From Micromonospora arida (GTDB lineage Bacteria > Actinomycetota > Actinomycetes > Mycobacteriales > Micromonosporaceae), in NCBI RefSeq assembly GCF_003857035.1, contig NZ_QGSY01000149.1, forward strand, positions 1 through 49,999: 49,999 bases of DNA. Direction: 5' to 3'. A model generated the notes under the pieces. It saw nothing but the letters and a program-made list of their open reading frames with translations, did no database searches and was not told the DNA's origin. Below, piece after piece: positions 1 through 10,817 of this stretch. The translations under genes were made by a program, and so were the position numbers. Numbering within the stretch: position 1 is the stretch's first letter; each line of letters opens with the position of its first letter.

Positions 1-316
1 GGTTGGGGGCGACGAACCTCGGGCCGGGCGGGACGCTCGGGTGCGGCAGCAGCGGTACGAGGCCGAGCGGCACGGTGACCAGGGCGACACGTGGCAGCGC
101 GGTCGGGATTCGAGCGGTTGAGCGACCCTACTGGCCGTACGAGCGGCGCAGCCGGTGGTTGACCGCGCGACACCACCCCAGGCCGCTGCGCCGCAGCCCG
201 TCCGGCCCCAGGGCACGTGAACCGTCCGGCCGTGCCGTGCGTGAAACCGGTGACGGGCGTTTCGGTCCTGTCGTCGGGGTACTACCAGCCTGAGCACCGA
301 TGTCTGGGGAGGCACA
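1..316. other. left-edge region without a convincing gene
   Basis: No convincing complete gene is seen here. On the minus strand, from about 127 down to the window edge, an open frame with G/C-rich third positions encodes a hydrophobic, proline-rich stretch (for example LVPLLPHPSVPPGPRFV). It has no clear ATG start (GTG at 71-73 is possible) and a stop in frame just upstream. It could be the 5' end of a gene leaving the window or a remnant. The plus strand is also open, but its translation is low-complexity and not protein-like. Positions 305-311 hold the ribosome binding site of the next gene. Confidence 0.3.
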
Positions 317-1060
317 GTGGGCGCACGGTTCGGACGCGATGCGCGGGGCCCGTTGGCGGGTCTGCTGGTCGCCGCCCTGGTCTCCCTCGCCTGCGCCGGC
401 GGTGGGCTGGCCGAGCCGGAGGCCGAGCGCCCCGGGGCGAACCCGCCGGCAGCCTCACCGGGGCCGAGCACCACCCGGGCCGACAGCACCACCAGCGTCG
501 CCGAGTTCGAGCAGGACGTCGCCGACGCGCAGGCGGTCGCCGAGCGGTACTGGGCGGCCCAGTTCAAGGAATCCGGGCAGCGGTTCCAACCGATCCGGCG
601 GATCATCCCGTACCAGCGTGACGGCGAGGTGTCCTGCGGCGGCCAGGCGTTGCCCCGCAACAACGCCGTCTACTGCTCGCAGGGCGACTTCATCGCGTAC
701 GACGTCACCTGGTCGGTGGCGGCGTTCCGCCAGGTCGGCGACGCGTTCGTGTTCTACCTGCTCGGGCACGAGTACGCGCACGCAATCCAGGTGCGGCTCG
801 GCATCAACTACAGCTTCACCATCCAGCAGGAGTTGCAGGCCGACTGCATGGCCGGGGCGTACCTCGGCGACTCGGTGCGCTCGGAGGCCCTGACCCTCGC
901 CGAGGGCGACCTGGACGAGTTCCGGGAGGGGGTGGCGGCGGTCGGCGACGACCCGGACCAGCCGTGGTTCGCGGAAGGGGCGCACGGCACCGCCGAGCAG
1001 CGCACCGACATGTTCTTCCGGGGTTACGAGGGTTCCCTGAAGGAGTGCGACCTGGGCTGA
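317..1060 (+). CDS. neutral zinc metallopeptidase (YpfJ-like)
   Basis: A 247-residue protein with an N-terminal hydrophobic segment (about residues 12-30) ending near Cys26. This looks like a signal peptide, possibly a lipoprotein signal, although the lipobox (SLAC) is imperfect. The zinc-binding motif HEYAH is at 151-155, followed by QELQADCMAG at 171-180, which supplies a likely third ligand. This is the layout of the PF04228 'putative neutral zinc metallopeptidase' family. GTG at 317 is chosen because GGGGAGG lies 5 nt upstream. The substrate is unknown. The following HAD gene starts 70 nt downstream on the same strand. Confidence 0.85.
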   Translation: MGARFGRDARGPLAGLLVAALVSLACAGGGLAEPEAERPGANPPAASPGPSTTRADSTTSVAEFEQDVADAQAVAERYWAAQFKESGQRFQPIRRIIPYQRDGEVSCGGQALPRNNAVYCSQGDFIAYDVTWSVAAFRQVGDAFVFYLLGHEYAHAIQVRLGINYSFTIQQELQADCMAGAYLGDSVRSEALTLAEGDLDEFREGVAAVGDDPDQPWFAEGAHGTAEQRTDMFFRGYEGSLKECDLG

Positions 1061-1130
1061 ACGGGGTTGCCCGGATCACCCTGGCGCCCGTTGCCGCCAC
1101 CGGCCCCGGGGGGTGCTGGCAGGATCGCCG

Positions 1131-1838
1131 GTGTCGGTCACCACCCTGGAGGTTCCGCTGAGCAGCCATCACCCCGCCGCTGTGCTCTTCGACATGGACG
1201 GCACGTTGGTCGACAGCGAGAAGCTGTGGGACGTCGCGTTGCAGGAACTCGCGAAGGAGTACGGCGGGGAACTCTCCGTCGACGCCCGTCAGTCGATCAT
1301 CGGCACCGCCATGGCCGAGTCGATGCGCATCCTGCACGACGACCTGGGGCAGCCCGAACGGGACCCGGAGATCAGCGCGGCGTGGATCAACGCCCGGATC
1401 CTGGACCTGTTCCGCACCGGTCTGCGCTGGCAGCCGGGCGCGTTCGACCTGTTGCGCGCGGTCCGCGCGGCGGGAATCCCCACCGCGCTGGTCACCTCCA
1501 GCCCTCGGGCGCTGGTCGAGATCGCCCTGGACACCCTCGGTCGCGACAACTTCGACACGGTGGTCGCCGGCGACGAGGTGGTGGCGGCAAAGCCGCACCC
1601 CGAGCCGTACCTGACCGCGGCCCGGCTGCTGGGTGTGCCGATCGAGCGTTGTGTCGCGATCGAGGACTCACCGACCGGGGTGGCCAGCGCGCTCGCCTCG
1701 GGCGCGGCGGTCCTGGCCGTACCGGCGGAGGTGGCGTTGCCGAGCACTGTCGGCGTACACCAGGTGGAGAGCCTGACCGGCGTGGACCTGCCGTTGCTCG
1801 CGGTTCTGCTGACCGATCGGGCCGCGGCGACCAGCTGA
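1131..1838 (+). CDS. HAD-superfamily hydrolase (phosphatase, beta-phosphoglucomutase-like)
   Basis: A 235-residue cytosolic HAD phosphohydrolase. Motif I is DMDGTLVD at residues 21-28 (nucleophile Asp21, acid/base Asp23). A VTSS motif II, a Lys in AAKPHPEPY and IEDSPTGV as motif IV are all visible. The helical cap between motifs I and II makes it subfamily I, like phosphoglycolate phosphatase or beta-phosphoglucomutase; the substrate cannot be read from sequence. GTG at 1131 has AGGA 6 nt upstream. An in-frame GTG at 1113 and a CTG at 1158 (preceded by GGAGG) are alternatives. It is convergent with the ABC permease, with a strong hairpin between them. Confidence 0.85.
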   Translation: MSVTTLEVPLSSHHPAAVLFDMDGTLVDSEKLWDVALQELAKEYGGELSVDARQSIIGTAMAESMRILHDDLGQPERDPEISAAWINARILDLFRTGLRWQPGAFDLLRAVRAAGIPTALVTSSPRALVEIALDTLGRDNFDTVVAGDEVVAAKPHPEPYLTAARLLGVPIERCVAIEDSPTGVASALASGAAVLAVPAEVALPSTVGVHQVESLTGVDLPLLAVLLTDRAAATS

Positions 1839-1907
1839 CCCGCCCGCCGTCCTGCCGGCACACCAGCCGGGCAGTCGCGTACGGGTGGCCGAGGGGGAAT
1901 GGGACAG

Positions 1908-1950
1908 GCCGAGGCCCCCGGTCGCGCGGATGGCGACCGGGGGCCTCGGC
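1908..1950. terminator. bidirectional hairpin terminator, 18-bp perfect stem
   Basis: Arms 1908-1925 and 1933-1950 are perfect inverted repeats (18 bp) around a 7-nt loop. The hairpin lies between the convergent stops of the HAD gene (1838) and the ABC permease (1959). There is no U-tract, as is common for actinobacterial terminators. Confidence 0.8.
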
Positions 1951-1958
1951 AGTGCCGA

Positions 1959-4514
1959 TCAGTCGTGGGCGATGGCGCCCAGGACGTTGATCCGGGCCGC
2001 CCGGACGGCCGGGAGCACCGCGGCCACCACGCCGATGATGGCGGCGAGACCGAGGAAGACACCCATCTGCCCCCACGGCAGGATCAGGTCGGTGATGCCC
2101 TCGTCCTTGAGGGCCTCGACCACCGCGGCGCCGAGGCCGGTGCCCACCACCACGCCGAGCAGCGCGCCGAACACCGAGATCACCACCGCCTCGACGGTGA
2201 TCATGCCCATGGTCTGGGACCGGCGCAGGCCGATCGCCCGCAGCAGACCCAACTCGCGGGTCCGCTCCAGCACCGACAGGGCCAGGGTGTTGATGATGCC
2301 CAGCACGGCGATCACGATGGCCAGCGCGAGCAGGATCTGGATCATCGTGAGCAGCCCGTCGAGCGAACTGGTCTGCTGCTTGATGAACGCGTCGCGGTCG
2401 GCCACCGACACCTCGGGGCTGTCCGCGAGCAACGCCTCCACCTGCGGCTGGACGTCGGACACCCGGGTGCCCGGGTCCAGCTGGATGAAGCCCTGGATGG
2501 GCTGCGGAATGGCGAAGTCCTTCGCCGCGGTCACCGGCAGCGTCACCGGGTTGGTCAGCTGCGACGACTCGTAGATGCCGCTGATCGTGTAGGTGCGTGC
2601 CTCGCCCCGGGTCAGCTGCACATTGACCGTGGAGCCCACCGACCAGCCACGGGACGTGGCCGTGTCCGAGCTGGCGAGCATCTGGGTCGGCCCGAGCCGG
2701 TCGATGTCACCGGCGGTGGGCTTCGCGCCGAAGATCTGCCGCAGCGACGCGATGTCACTGCTCGCCGCGACCCAGGTGCCCTCGCCGTCGATACGCGCCA
2801 TGTCGCCGTACTCGCCGTCGACCAACCGCACACCGGGCAGGGCCTTGGCCTGGTCCAGCACACCCGGGTCGAAGGTCGGCGGACGCGGGCCGCCCTGCTG
2901 GCCGGCGATCACCAGCTCGGCCTTGATGGTGTCCTGGGCGAGCGCGCTGATGCTGCCCTTGGCCGAGTCGAGGATCACCGTGACGCCGGTGACCAGCGCG
3001 ATGCCGACCATCAGCGCGGCGGCCGTGATGGCCGTACGACGGGGGTTGCGCCCCGAGTTGAGCCGGCCCAGCTTGCCCGGCACCGACCAGGAGAAGATCG
3101 CCCCGAGCAGGCTCACCACCGGCTTGCTGATCAGCGGGGTCAGCAGCGCCACCCCGATGAAGGCGAACAGCACCCCACCGAGGATGGTCGACAGCGTCTG
3201 ACCACCGGCGTTGCCGCTGAGCCCGAGGAACAGCAGCACCGCGCCGATACCGGTGACCAGCGACCCGGCCACGGTGATCTTGGTCAACGGTCGGTCCGGG
3301 GTGGCCACGTCCTGCATGGCCGCGATCGGCGGGATCCGGGACGCCCGCAGCGCCGGCAGCAGTGCCGCCACCACGGTGATCACCAGACCGACGGCGAACG
3401 AACCGATCACCGCAGCCGCCGGCACGCCGATGCCGGCCAGGGTGAGCCCACCAGCGAGCTTGCCGAACAGGAACGCCAGCAACGCGCCCACCCCGATACC
3501 GGCGGCAAGGCCGAGCACCGACGCGATCAACCCCACCGCGATGGCCTCCAGCACCACCGAACCGATGATCTGCCGGCCGCTGGCCCCGATGGCGCGCATC
3601 AGCGCCAACTCCCGGGTCCGCTGCGCCACGATGATCGAGAAGGTGTTGAGGATCAGGAAGGTGCCCACCAGCAGCGCCACCGCGGCGAAGCCGAGCAGGA
3701 TCTTGTTGAAGAAGGACAGGCCCTCCTTCAGGCTGGCCGAGGCATCCGCGGCCACCTGCTCGCCGGTCTTCACCTCGAAGTCCGCGCCCAGGGTGCGTGC
3801 CACGTCGTCGCGCAGCTTCTCGTCCGAGACCCCGTCGGCGGCCTGAACGGTGATGCTGCTGAACACGTCCGGCTCGCCCAGCATCAGCCGCTGGGCCACC
3901 GGCGTGGTGAAGAAGACCTCGTTGACCCCGCCGATCGAGTCCCGGTCACCGCTGTAACCGAAGACGCCGACCAGTGTGAAGTCCCGCTTCTTCGACTCGA
4001 ACGCGGTCAGCACGCCGACCTTCTGGCCGACCTGCACCTTCGCGGCCGTGGCCAACGCCTTGTTGATGACGATCTCGTCCTCGGCCTGCGGCGCGCGCCC
4101 CTCACGCAGCTTCAGCAGCTCGCTCTCGCCGGTCCAGTTCTCGCCCAACTGCGGCGGGCCGAACGAGGTGACGACCTTGCCGTTGCTGCCGATCACCCGG
4201 GCGCCGTCGGCGTTGACCACACCGGTCGCCGAGGCCGCCCCCGGCACCTGCTTCACCCGGTCCACCAGGGCGGCCGGCAGCGGGGCGACGGTCTGCTCGC
4301 CCTCCATCTCGTTGACCTGCACCTTCGGCTTCGCCGCGACGTTCACGTCGATCTCGGAGAAACCGTCGGCGAACACCGAGTCGAAGGAACGACCCAGCGT
4401 GTCGGTGAGCACGAACGCACCGGAGACGAACATCACCCCGAGCACCACCGCCAGGCCGGACAGGATCAGCCGGACCTTGCGGGCCAGCAGACTCTTCAGC
4501 GTCGCGCGGAACAT
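1959..4514 (-). CDS. ABC transporter permease, MacB/FtsX type
   Basis: An 851-residue integral membrane protein made of two FtsX-type halves. An N-terminal membrane segment lies at about 15-37, followed by a large extracytoplasmic domain to about 260, the first FtsX core (helices between about 270 and 400), more helices at 420-475, a second start-like segment near 495-515, a second extracytoplasmic domain, and the final FtsX core at about 730-845. Such permeases pair with the LolD/MacB-type ATPase encoded just upstream and act as exporters or mechanotransmission complexes rather than importers. The ATG overlaps the ATPase stop by one base (TGATG), so the pair is translationally coupled. The substrate is unknown. 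Confidence 0.9.
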   Translation of the reverse strand: MFRATLKSLLARKVRLILSGLAVVLGVMFVSGAFVLTDTLGRSFDSVFADGFSEIDVNVAAKPKVQVNEMEGEQTVAPLPAALVDRVKQVPGAASATGVVNADGARVIGSNGKVVTSFGPPQLGENWTGESELLKLREGRAPQAEDEIVINKALATAAKVQVGQKVGVLTAFESKKRDFTLVGVFGYSGDRDSIGGVNEVFFTTPVAQRLMLGEPDVFSSITVQAADGVSDEKLRDDVARTLGADFEVKTGEQVAADASASLKEGLSFFNKILLGFAAVALLVGTFLILNTFSIIVAQRTRELALMRAIGASGRQIIGSVVLEAIAVGLIASVLGLAAGIGVGALLAFLFGKLAGGLTLAGIGVPAAAVIGSFAVGLVITVVAALLPALRASRIPPIAAMQDVATPDRPLTKITVAGSLVTGIGAVLLFLGLSGNAGGQTLSTILGGVLFAFIGVALLTPLISKPVVSLLGAIFSWSVPGKLGRLNSGRNPRRTAITAAALMVGIALVTGVTVILDSAKGSISALAQDTIKAELVIAGQQGGPRPPTFDPGVLDQAKALPGVRLVDGEYGDMARIDGEGTWVAASSDIASLRQIFGAKPTAGDIDRLGPTQMLASSDTATSRGWSVGSTVNVQLTRGEARTYTISGIYESSQLTNPVTLPVTAAKDFAIPQPIQGFIQLDPGTRVSDVQPQVEALLADSPEVSVADRDAFIKQQTSSLDGLLTMIQILLALAIVIAVLGIINTLALSVLERTRELGLLRAIGLRRSQTMGMITVEAVVISVFGALLGVVVGTGLGAAVVEALKDEGITDLILPWGQMGVFLGLAAIIGVVAAVLPAVRAARINVLGAIAHD

Positions 4515-5281
4515 CAGTTGCCCACCTCGGCCGCAGTGTCCAGCTTCTTCATGGTGTCCAGCACCGTCTCGGCGGTCGGCTCGATCAGCTCCGAGACGAT
4601 CTCACCATCGGCGAGGAAGACCACCCGGTCGGCGTACGCGGCGGCCGTCGGGTCGTGGGTGACCATCACGATGGTCTGGCCGTGCTCCCGGACCGAGTCA
4701 CGCAGGAAGTTGAGCACCTCCGCGCCGGAGCGCGAGTCCAGGTTGCCGGTCGGCTCGTCCGCGAAGATCACCTCGGGGCGGGAGACCAGCGCCCGCGCGC
4801 ACGCCACCCGCTGCTGCTGCCCACCGGAGAGCTGCGCCGGCCGGTGGTCCAGCCGGTCCTTGAGACCCACCGTCTCGATCACCGTGTCGTACCAGGCCGG
4901 GTCCGGCTTGCGCCCGGCGATCGACAGCGGCAGCAGGATGTTCTCCTTGGCCGTCAGCGTCGGCAGCAGGTTGAACTGCTGGAAGATGAAGCCCACCTTG
5001 TCGCGGCGCAGCTTCGTCAGCCCCGCGTCGCCCAGCCCCGTGACCGTCGTCTCACCGATCGACACCGTCCCCCGGGTCACCGAGTCCAGGCCGGCCAGGC
5101 AATGCATCAACGTCGACTTACCGGAACCCGACGGGCCCATGATCGCGGTGAAGCGGCCACGTTCGAACTCCGCGCTGACCCCCCGCAGCGCGACGACCTG
5201 AGCCTCGCCGCTGCCGTACACCTTCCACACGTCGTTCGCCCGGGCCGCGGCCTGCGCCTGCTGGCCTACCGTCGCGGTCAC
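4514..5281 (-). CDS. ABC transporter ATP-binding protein, MacB/LolD type
   Basis: A 255-residue ATPase with Walker A GPSGSGKST at 49-57, Q-loop FQQFN near 100-104, signature LSGGQ at 151-155, Walker B VIFADE at 171-176 (catalytic Glu176) and switch His209. The family energises two-domain FtsX-like permeases, and the permease gene follows with a one-base overlap. GTG at 5281 is preceded by a GAGG-containing leader. The orphan response regulator upstream on the same strand could control this pair, as many actinobacterial FtsX-type exporters sit beside two-component genes; that link is inference. Confidence 0.93.
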   Translation of the reverse strand: MTATVGQQAQAAARANDVWKVYGSGEAQVVALRGVSAEFERGRFTAIMGPSGSGKSTLMHCLAGLDSVTRGTVSIGETTVTGLGDAGLTKLRRDKVGFIFQQFNLLPTLTAKENILLPLSIAGRKPDPAWYDTVIETVGLKDRLDHRPAQLSGGQQQRVACARALVSRPEVIFADEPTGNLDSRSGAEVLNFLRDSVREHGQTIVMVTHDPTAAAYADRVVFLADGEIVSELIEPTAETVLDTMKKLDTAAEVGN

Positions 5282-5636
5282 GTCATCTACCTCTTCCGTC
5301 TGTCCGAAAATGCACGCCGCCCCCCGATGGTCCGGCGCGACTGTTCAATCATCGGTGCTGCATACGCCCGCCCCGTCCGACCCTGGGGGGACCCGGCGCG
5401 GATTTCCCGCTGCGGGTGCACCCCCATGTCGGATCAGGGTTGCCCCTGAGTCGAGGGCCGGTCGACCGCTTTTCCCCTCGGCGGCGGGCGGCCGCACCGA
5501 CACTTGCACCTGACGCCACAGGAGGGTCAACCGAACCGAGCCATGTCCGGTCACGGTAGGTGACGACGGCAACGACAGCCGTCCCCCCACGGAGGGATCT
5601 TCGAGTACGCCGGGTGAGGTACCCGGGCCGGTGGAA
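5282..5636. other. 355-bp intergenic region upstream of the ABC operon
   Basis: This lies between the response-regulator stop and the ABC operon start, both on the minus strand, so it should carry the ABC promoter and any operator. No small ORF with plausible codon use was found. A minus-strand TTGAAC (5343-5348) could be a -35 but has no matching -10. A short stem (5565-5570 with 5578-5583) and CCCGGGC/GCCCGGG around the regulator stop are weak structures. Nothing more can be assigned. Confidence 0.4.
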
Positions 5637-6323
5637 CTACGCCCGGGGGCGGACCAGACCCGACTCGTACGCCAGCACCACCGCCTGCACCCGGTCGCGC
5701 AGCCGCAGCTTGGTCAGCACATGCCCGACGTGCGTCTTGATGGTGGTTTCGCTCACTGACAGGACCGTCGCGATCTCGGCGTTGGACAGCCCTCGGGCGA
5801 CCTGCACGAGCACCTCGCGCTCCCGGTCGGTGAGCGCGTTGAGCGCCGCCGACGGCGTCGCCGCCGGATCGGGCAGCAGGTCGGCGAAGCGGTCCAACAG
5901 TCGCCGCAGGATCCGAGGTGTCACCACCGCGTCCCCGCCGGCGACCGTGCGGATCGCCGCGATCAGATCCTCGGCCGGCACGTCCTTGGCCAGGAACCCG
6001 CTGGCGCCGGCCCGCAACGCGCCCACCACGTACTCGTCCAGGTCGAAGGTGGTGAGCACCAGCACCCGTACCGGCAGTCGGGCGTCGACGATGGCCCGGG
6101 TCGCCGCCACCCCGTCCATCCGGGGCATCCGGATGTCCATCAGTACGACGTCGGGCAGCAGCCGGCGGGACAACTCCACCGCCTCCACGCCGTCACCGGC
6201 CTCCGCCACCACGTCCAGGTCGCTCTCGGCGCCCAGGACCATCCGGAACCCGGTCCGTAGCAGCGGCTGGTCGTCGGCGAGCAGGATCCGCACCGGCCGT
6301 GCCGAGGGCGCCTGATGGCTCAT
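5637..6323 (-). CDS. LuxR/NarL-family response regulator (orphan)
   Basis: A 228-residue two-component regulator. The receiver domain (about 11-125) has the acidic pair Asp17/Asp18, phospho-acceptor Asp63 in VVLMDIRMP, Thr91 and Lys113. A LuxR-type helix-turn-helix (about 165-222) contains LTDREREVLVQVARGLSN. The ATG at 6323 is preferred over an in-frame start 14 codons upstream because GGGAG lies just before it. No histidine kinase gene is adjacent, which is unusual because NarL-type pairs are normally co-transcribed. The downstream ABC exporter operon on the same strand is a plausible target, by position only. Confidence 0.9.
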   Translation of the reverse strand: MSHQAPSARPVRILLADDQPLLRTGFRMVLGAESDLDVVAEAGDGVEAVELSRRLLPDVVLMDIRMPRMDGVAATRAIVDARLPVRVLVLTTFDLDEYVVGALRAGASGFLAKDVPAEDLIAAIRTVAGGDAVVTPRILRRLLDRFADLLPDPAATPSAALNALTDREREVLVQVARGLSNAEIATVLSVSETTIKTHVGHVLTKLRLRDRVQAVVLAYESGLVRPRA

Positions 6324-6424
6324 CTTTTCTCCCGTCCCGCCGACGTCGTGGGGCGCACCGGTCATCCTCGCGTACCCGAGCCGGTGCGTCGCGGATCACC
6401 GTAGAGGCCTGCCGGTCGCCCTGT

Positions 6425-6454
6425 CCCGACCGAGGCGGCACCGCTGCGGTCGGG
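6425..6454 (-). terminator. hairpin downstream of the RecB-like nuclease gene
   Basis: Arms CCCGACCG (6425-6432) and CGGTCGGG (6447-6454) pair perfectly, with a further GCGG/CCGC pairing inside the loop. It lies between the nuclease stop (6532) and the regulator start (6323). It has no U-tract on the minus strand, so this is a moderate-confidence terminator. Confidence 0.45.
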
Positions 6455-6531
6455 TTTCGGCGTCGGCGTGCGGCAGGCGGTCCCGGCGGCCTGAATCGCC
6501 GCGCCGGGCGTAGACGTCGCTCAGGAGGCCG

Positions 6532-7446
6532 TCACTCGTCGGCACCCGGCGCCACCGGAGTGGCCCGGGAGTCACGCAGTGGGTCGGTGCTCGCCGCGGC
6601 GACCGGGAACGGCGGTGGGGTGCCGCCGAAGCTGGGACAGAGCGCCTGGTGGCTGCACCAGTCGCAGAGCCGGCTCGGCCGGGGCCGGAAATCCTGACGG
6701 GCGGTGGCCTGCTCGATTGCCCGCCACAGCGCCACCACGGTGCGCTCGAAGCGGACCAGCTCGTCGGCGTCCGGGGTGTAGTCCAACACCTCGGCGTCAC
6801 GCAGGTAGAGCAGCCGCAGCACCCGGGGCACCACCCCCCGGGTGCGCCACAGCACCAGGGCGTAGAACTTCAGCTGGAACAGCGCCCGGGCCTCGAACGC
6901 CTCCCGCGGGGCACCGCCGGTCTTGTAGTCGACCACCCGCAGCGCGCCGTCCGGAGCGACGTCGAGCCGGTCGAGGTAGCCCCGGATCAGCAGCTCCTCG
7001 TCGACGACCGCGGAGATCAGGCTCTCGCGTTCGGCCGGCTCCAGCCGGGTCGGATCCTCCACCGCGAAGTAACCCTGCAACAGCCCGGCGGCGGAGCGGA
7101 GGAACTCCACCGGCCCGGCCGGCTCCGCGCCGTCGAAGATCCCGGCCAGTTCGGGTTGCTCGGTGACCAGCCGGTCCCACTGGGGGGCGACCAGGTCGCC
7201 GGCCGCCTCCGGCGTGCGGCCGGTGGCCGGCAGGTCGAACAGGCGCTCCAGCACCGCGTGCACCAACGTGCCCCGGGCCTGCTCGATGGTGGTGCGCTCG
7301 GGCAGCCGGTCGATGCTGCGGAACCGGTAGAGCAGCGGGCAGGTCTTGAAATCCGCCGCCCGCGACGGGGACAGCGAGGCCCGCACCGTCGGCGGCGCCT
7401 GCGCCGCGGGGGAGGGCTGGGAGGTGGTGACCGATTCCGCCGTCAT
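6532..7446 (-). CDS. RecB-family PD-(D/E)XK nuclease with four conserved-looking cysteines
   Basis: A 304-residue stand-alone nuclease. Motifs in order: Cys36 in TCPLLYRF, G-x3-H (GTLVH 59-63), GYLDRLD (Asp159), VVDYKTG (Asp173, Lys175) and QLKFYALVL (from 191). Cys261, Cys264 and Cys270 lie in CDWCSHQALC. One early plus three late cysteines is the arrangement that binds a [4Fe-4S] cluster in AddB and Cas4 nucleases. It resembles the RecB-like protein encoded beside trmI in mycobacteria (Rv2119). ATG at 7446 is chosen because a TAACCT -10 lies 8 nt upstream with no Shine-Dalgarno, indicating a leaderless mRNA. It is probably a DNA repair exonuclease. Confidence 0.85.
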   Translation of the reverse strand: MTAESVTTSQPSPAAQAPPTVRASLSPSRAADFKTCPLLYRFRSIDRLPERTTIEQARGTLVHAVLERLFDLPATGRTPEAAGDLVAPQWDRLVTEQPELAGIFDGAEPAGPVEFLRSAAGLLQGYFAVEDPTRLEPAERESLISAVVDEELLIRGYLDRLDVAPDGALRVVDYKTGGAPREAFEARALFQLKFYALVLWRTRGVVPRVLRLLYLRDAEVLDYTPDADELVRFERTVVALWRAIEQATARQDFRPRPSRLCDWCSHQALCPSFGGTPPPFPVAAASTDPLRDSRATPVAPGADE

Positions 7447-7454
7447 GTCGGCAA

Positions 7455-7460
7455 AGGTTA
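7455..7460 (-). promoter_or_regulatory. -10 box of the RecB-like gene (leaderless)
   Basis: TAACCT on the minus strand, 8 nt before ATG 7446. The 11-bp palindrome GGTGTGACACC (7468-7478) sits immediately upstream, between the divergent promoters of this gene and the site-2 protease gene, and could be an operator. Confidence 0.5.
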
Positions 7461-7510
7461 GGGCACCGGTGTGACACCGCCCGCCGCCCGCCCCACACAG
7501 CGACGGTCCG

Positions 7511-9722
<2,212 letters not shown>

Positions 9723-9726
<4 letters not shown>

Positions 9727-10295
9727 GCCGACCGGGCTACGGCGGTGGAGACCTCCCCGCGGTCTTTCCCGACTGGTCGCCCTATCAGGACCTGGAGTCG
9801 GCGGCGCGGGCCTACCTGCGCGACCCGGACGTCGCCCTGGAGGCGCTCGGCGGCGTGCTGCGCGGCGCGTCGGTGCTCGGCTTCACCCTGGAACGCTTCG
9901 TCAACGAGGTCAACGGGGTGTGGCAGGAGGTCGTGGTCTGCGACGGCAGCCGGCTCATTCTCTGGCACGGCGAGGACGTACCGCCGGAGGAGGGCCCGCC
10001 GGGCTCGATGACCTCGTCGCTGCGGGTGGTGCCGGTCTCCACCGTCACCGAGGTGGGCTGCCGGCGGCGGCTCAACCGTGCCGAGAGCGGCGAGATCCGG
10101 GTCGACAGCATCGACGTCTACCTGCTGCTCACCTCGTTGGACGAGGCGCCGCCGAGCGAGGAGATGGCCGGCACGCCCCGGCACGACGCGTTGCGCTTCG
10201 GCAAGACCCTCGACGACGGCGGGGCCGGGCAGATCGCCCGGTTGGAGGAGTTCGCGCGGTTGGTCGCCTCGGTGGTCGGCCGTCCGATGCTCTGA
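9723..10295 (+). CDS. conserved hypothetical protein downstream of trmI
   Basis: A 190-residue soluble protein that I do not recognise. It has no signal peptide or membrane segment. The first third (SPYQDLESAARAYLRDPDV) is helical and acidic, the middle is beta-rich, and the C-terminus is again helical. ATG at 9723 has GGGGGAGA about 9 nt upstream. Codon use matches the neighbours. The tight arrangement with trmI suggests a shared operon. It converges with the ferredoxin gene. Confidence 0.75.
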
Positions 10296-10314
10296 GGCGT
10301 ACCCCGTTCTGGAC

Positions 10315-10341
10315 CCGGCCGGGCCTTCACGGCCCGGCCGG
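10315..10341. terminator. bidirectional hairpin terminator, 11-bp stem
   Basis: Arms 10315-10325 and 10331-10341 pair perfectly around loop TTCAC, between the convergent stops at 10295 and 10346. Confidence 0.75.
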
Positions 10342-10345
10342 TGGG

Positions 10346-10654
10346 TCAGTCTTCCTCGGCGTCCGGGCCGGCGACCTCGACGCCGTCGCCGCGCACCACG
10401 TGGATGCAGTCGCCCGGGCACTCCTTCGCGGAGTCGATCACCTCGAGTCGCAGGTGCGCGGGGACGTCGACCCGGCTGCCCGGTGCCATCCGCAGCTCAC
10501 CGTCGACGCCCTTGACGTAGGCCAGACCGTCGATGTCGAACTCGAACACCTCCGGCGCGTACTGCACGCAGAGCCCGTCGCCCGTGCAGAGGTCCTGGTC
10601 GACCCAGACCTGCAATTCGTCGGTCGCGACCTCGGCCACCTGTGCACCCCCCAT
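10346..10654 (-). CDS. small ferredoxin, [3Fe-4S] type
   Basis: A 102-residue acidic electron carrier. Cys23 and Cys29 in CTGDGLC plus Cys79 in KECPGDC match the CxxDGxC...CP signature of [3Fe-4S] ferredoxins that serve cytochrome P450s in actinobacteria; Cys83 is an extra cysteine. The C-terminus is strongly acidic. No P450 or reductase gene is in the window. ATG at 10654 has GGGAG close upstream; in-frame GTG at 10639, preceded by GGGGGGTG, is an alternative start. It is divergent from arc. Confidence 0.88.
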   Translation of the reverse strand: MGGAQVAEVATDELQVWVDQDLCTGDGLCVQYAPEVFEFDIDGLAYVKGVDGELRMAPGSRVDVPAHLRLEVIDSAKECPGDCIHVVRGDGVEVAGPDAEED

Positions 10655-10774
10655 GTTCTCCCGTGCCACGCTCCGACGGTACCTGAACGCCGGTAACGGC
10701 CCGTCAGGCCACCCTTGGCGATCAAGGTTCGGTGACGAGGGTGTTGCGTGGGACCGAATCGGCCTCATAGCGGC

Positions 10775-10780
10775 TAGTGT
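10775..10780 (+). promoter_or_regulatory. probable -10 box of arc
   Basis: TAGTGT, 37 nt before GTG 10818, which has GGGGAGGTG as ribosome binding site. No clear -35 at 16-18 nt. GAACGTTC (10788-10795) is a short palindrome in the leader. Confidence 0.45.
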
Positions 10781-10817
10781 TAGGGCAGAACGTTCAAGCC
10801 CCCCGGGGAGGTGGGAC

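Noticed and set aside
1899..5201. Very long open frame on the plus strand across the ABC transporter genes
   Set aside because: It is the antisense of two clear ABC genes; the translation is His/Gln/Arg-rich low-complexity sequence as expected from high-GC antisense frames.
7455..7476. TGTCA element with correct spacing to TAACCT before the RecB-like gene as a PafBC site
   Set aside because: Only about 5 of 9 positions of the upstream element match, which is not above chance in this composition; a PafBC binding assay would decide.
10788..10795. GAACGTTC palindrome in the arc leader as a LexA SOS box
   Set aside because: It lacks the spacer of the actinobacterial box (GAAC-N4-GTTC).
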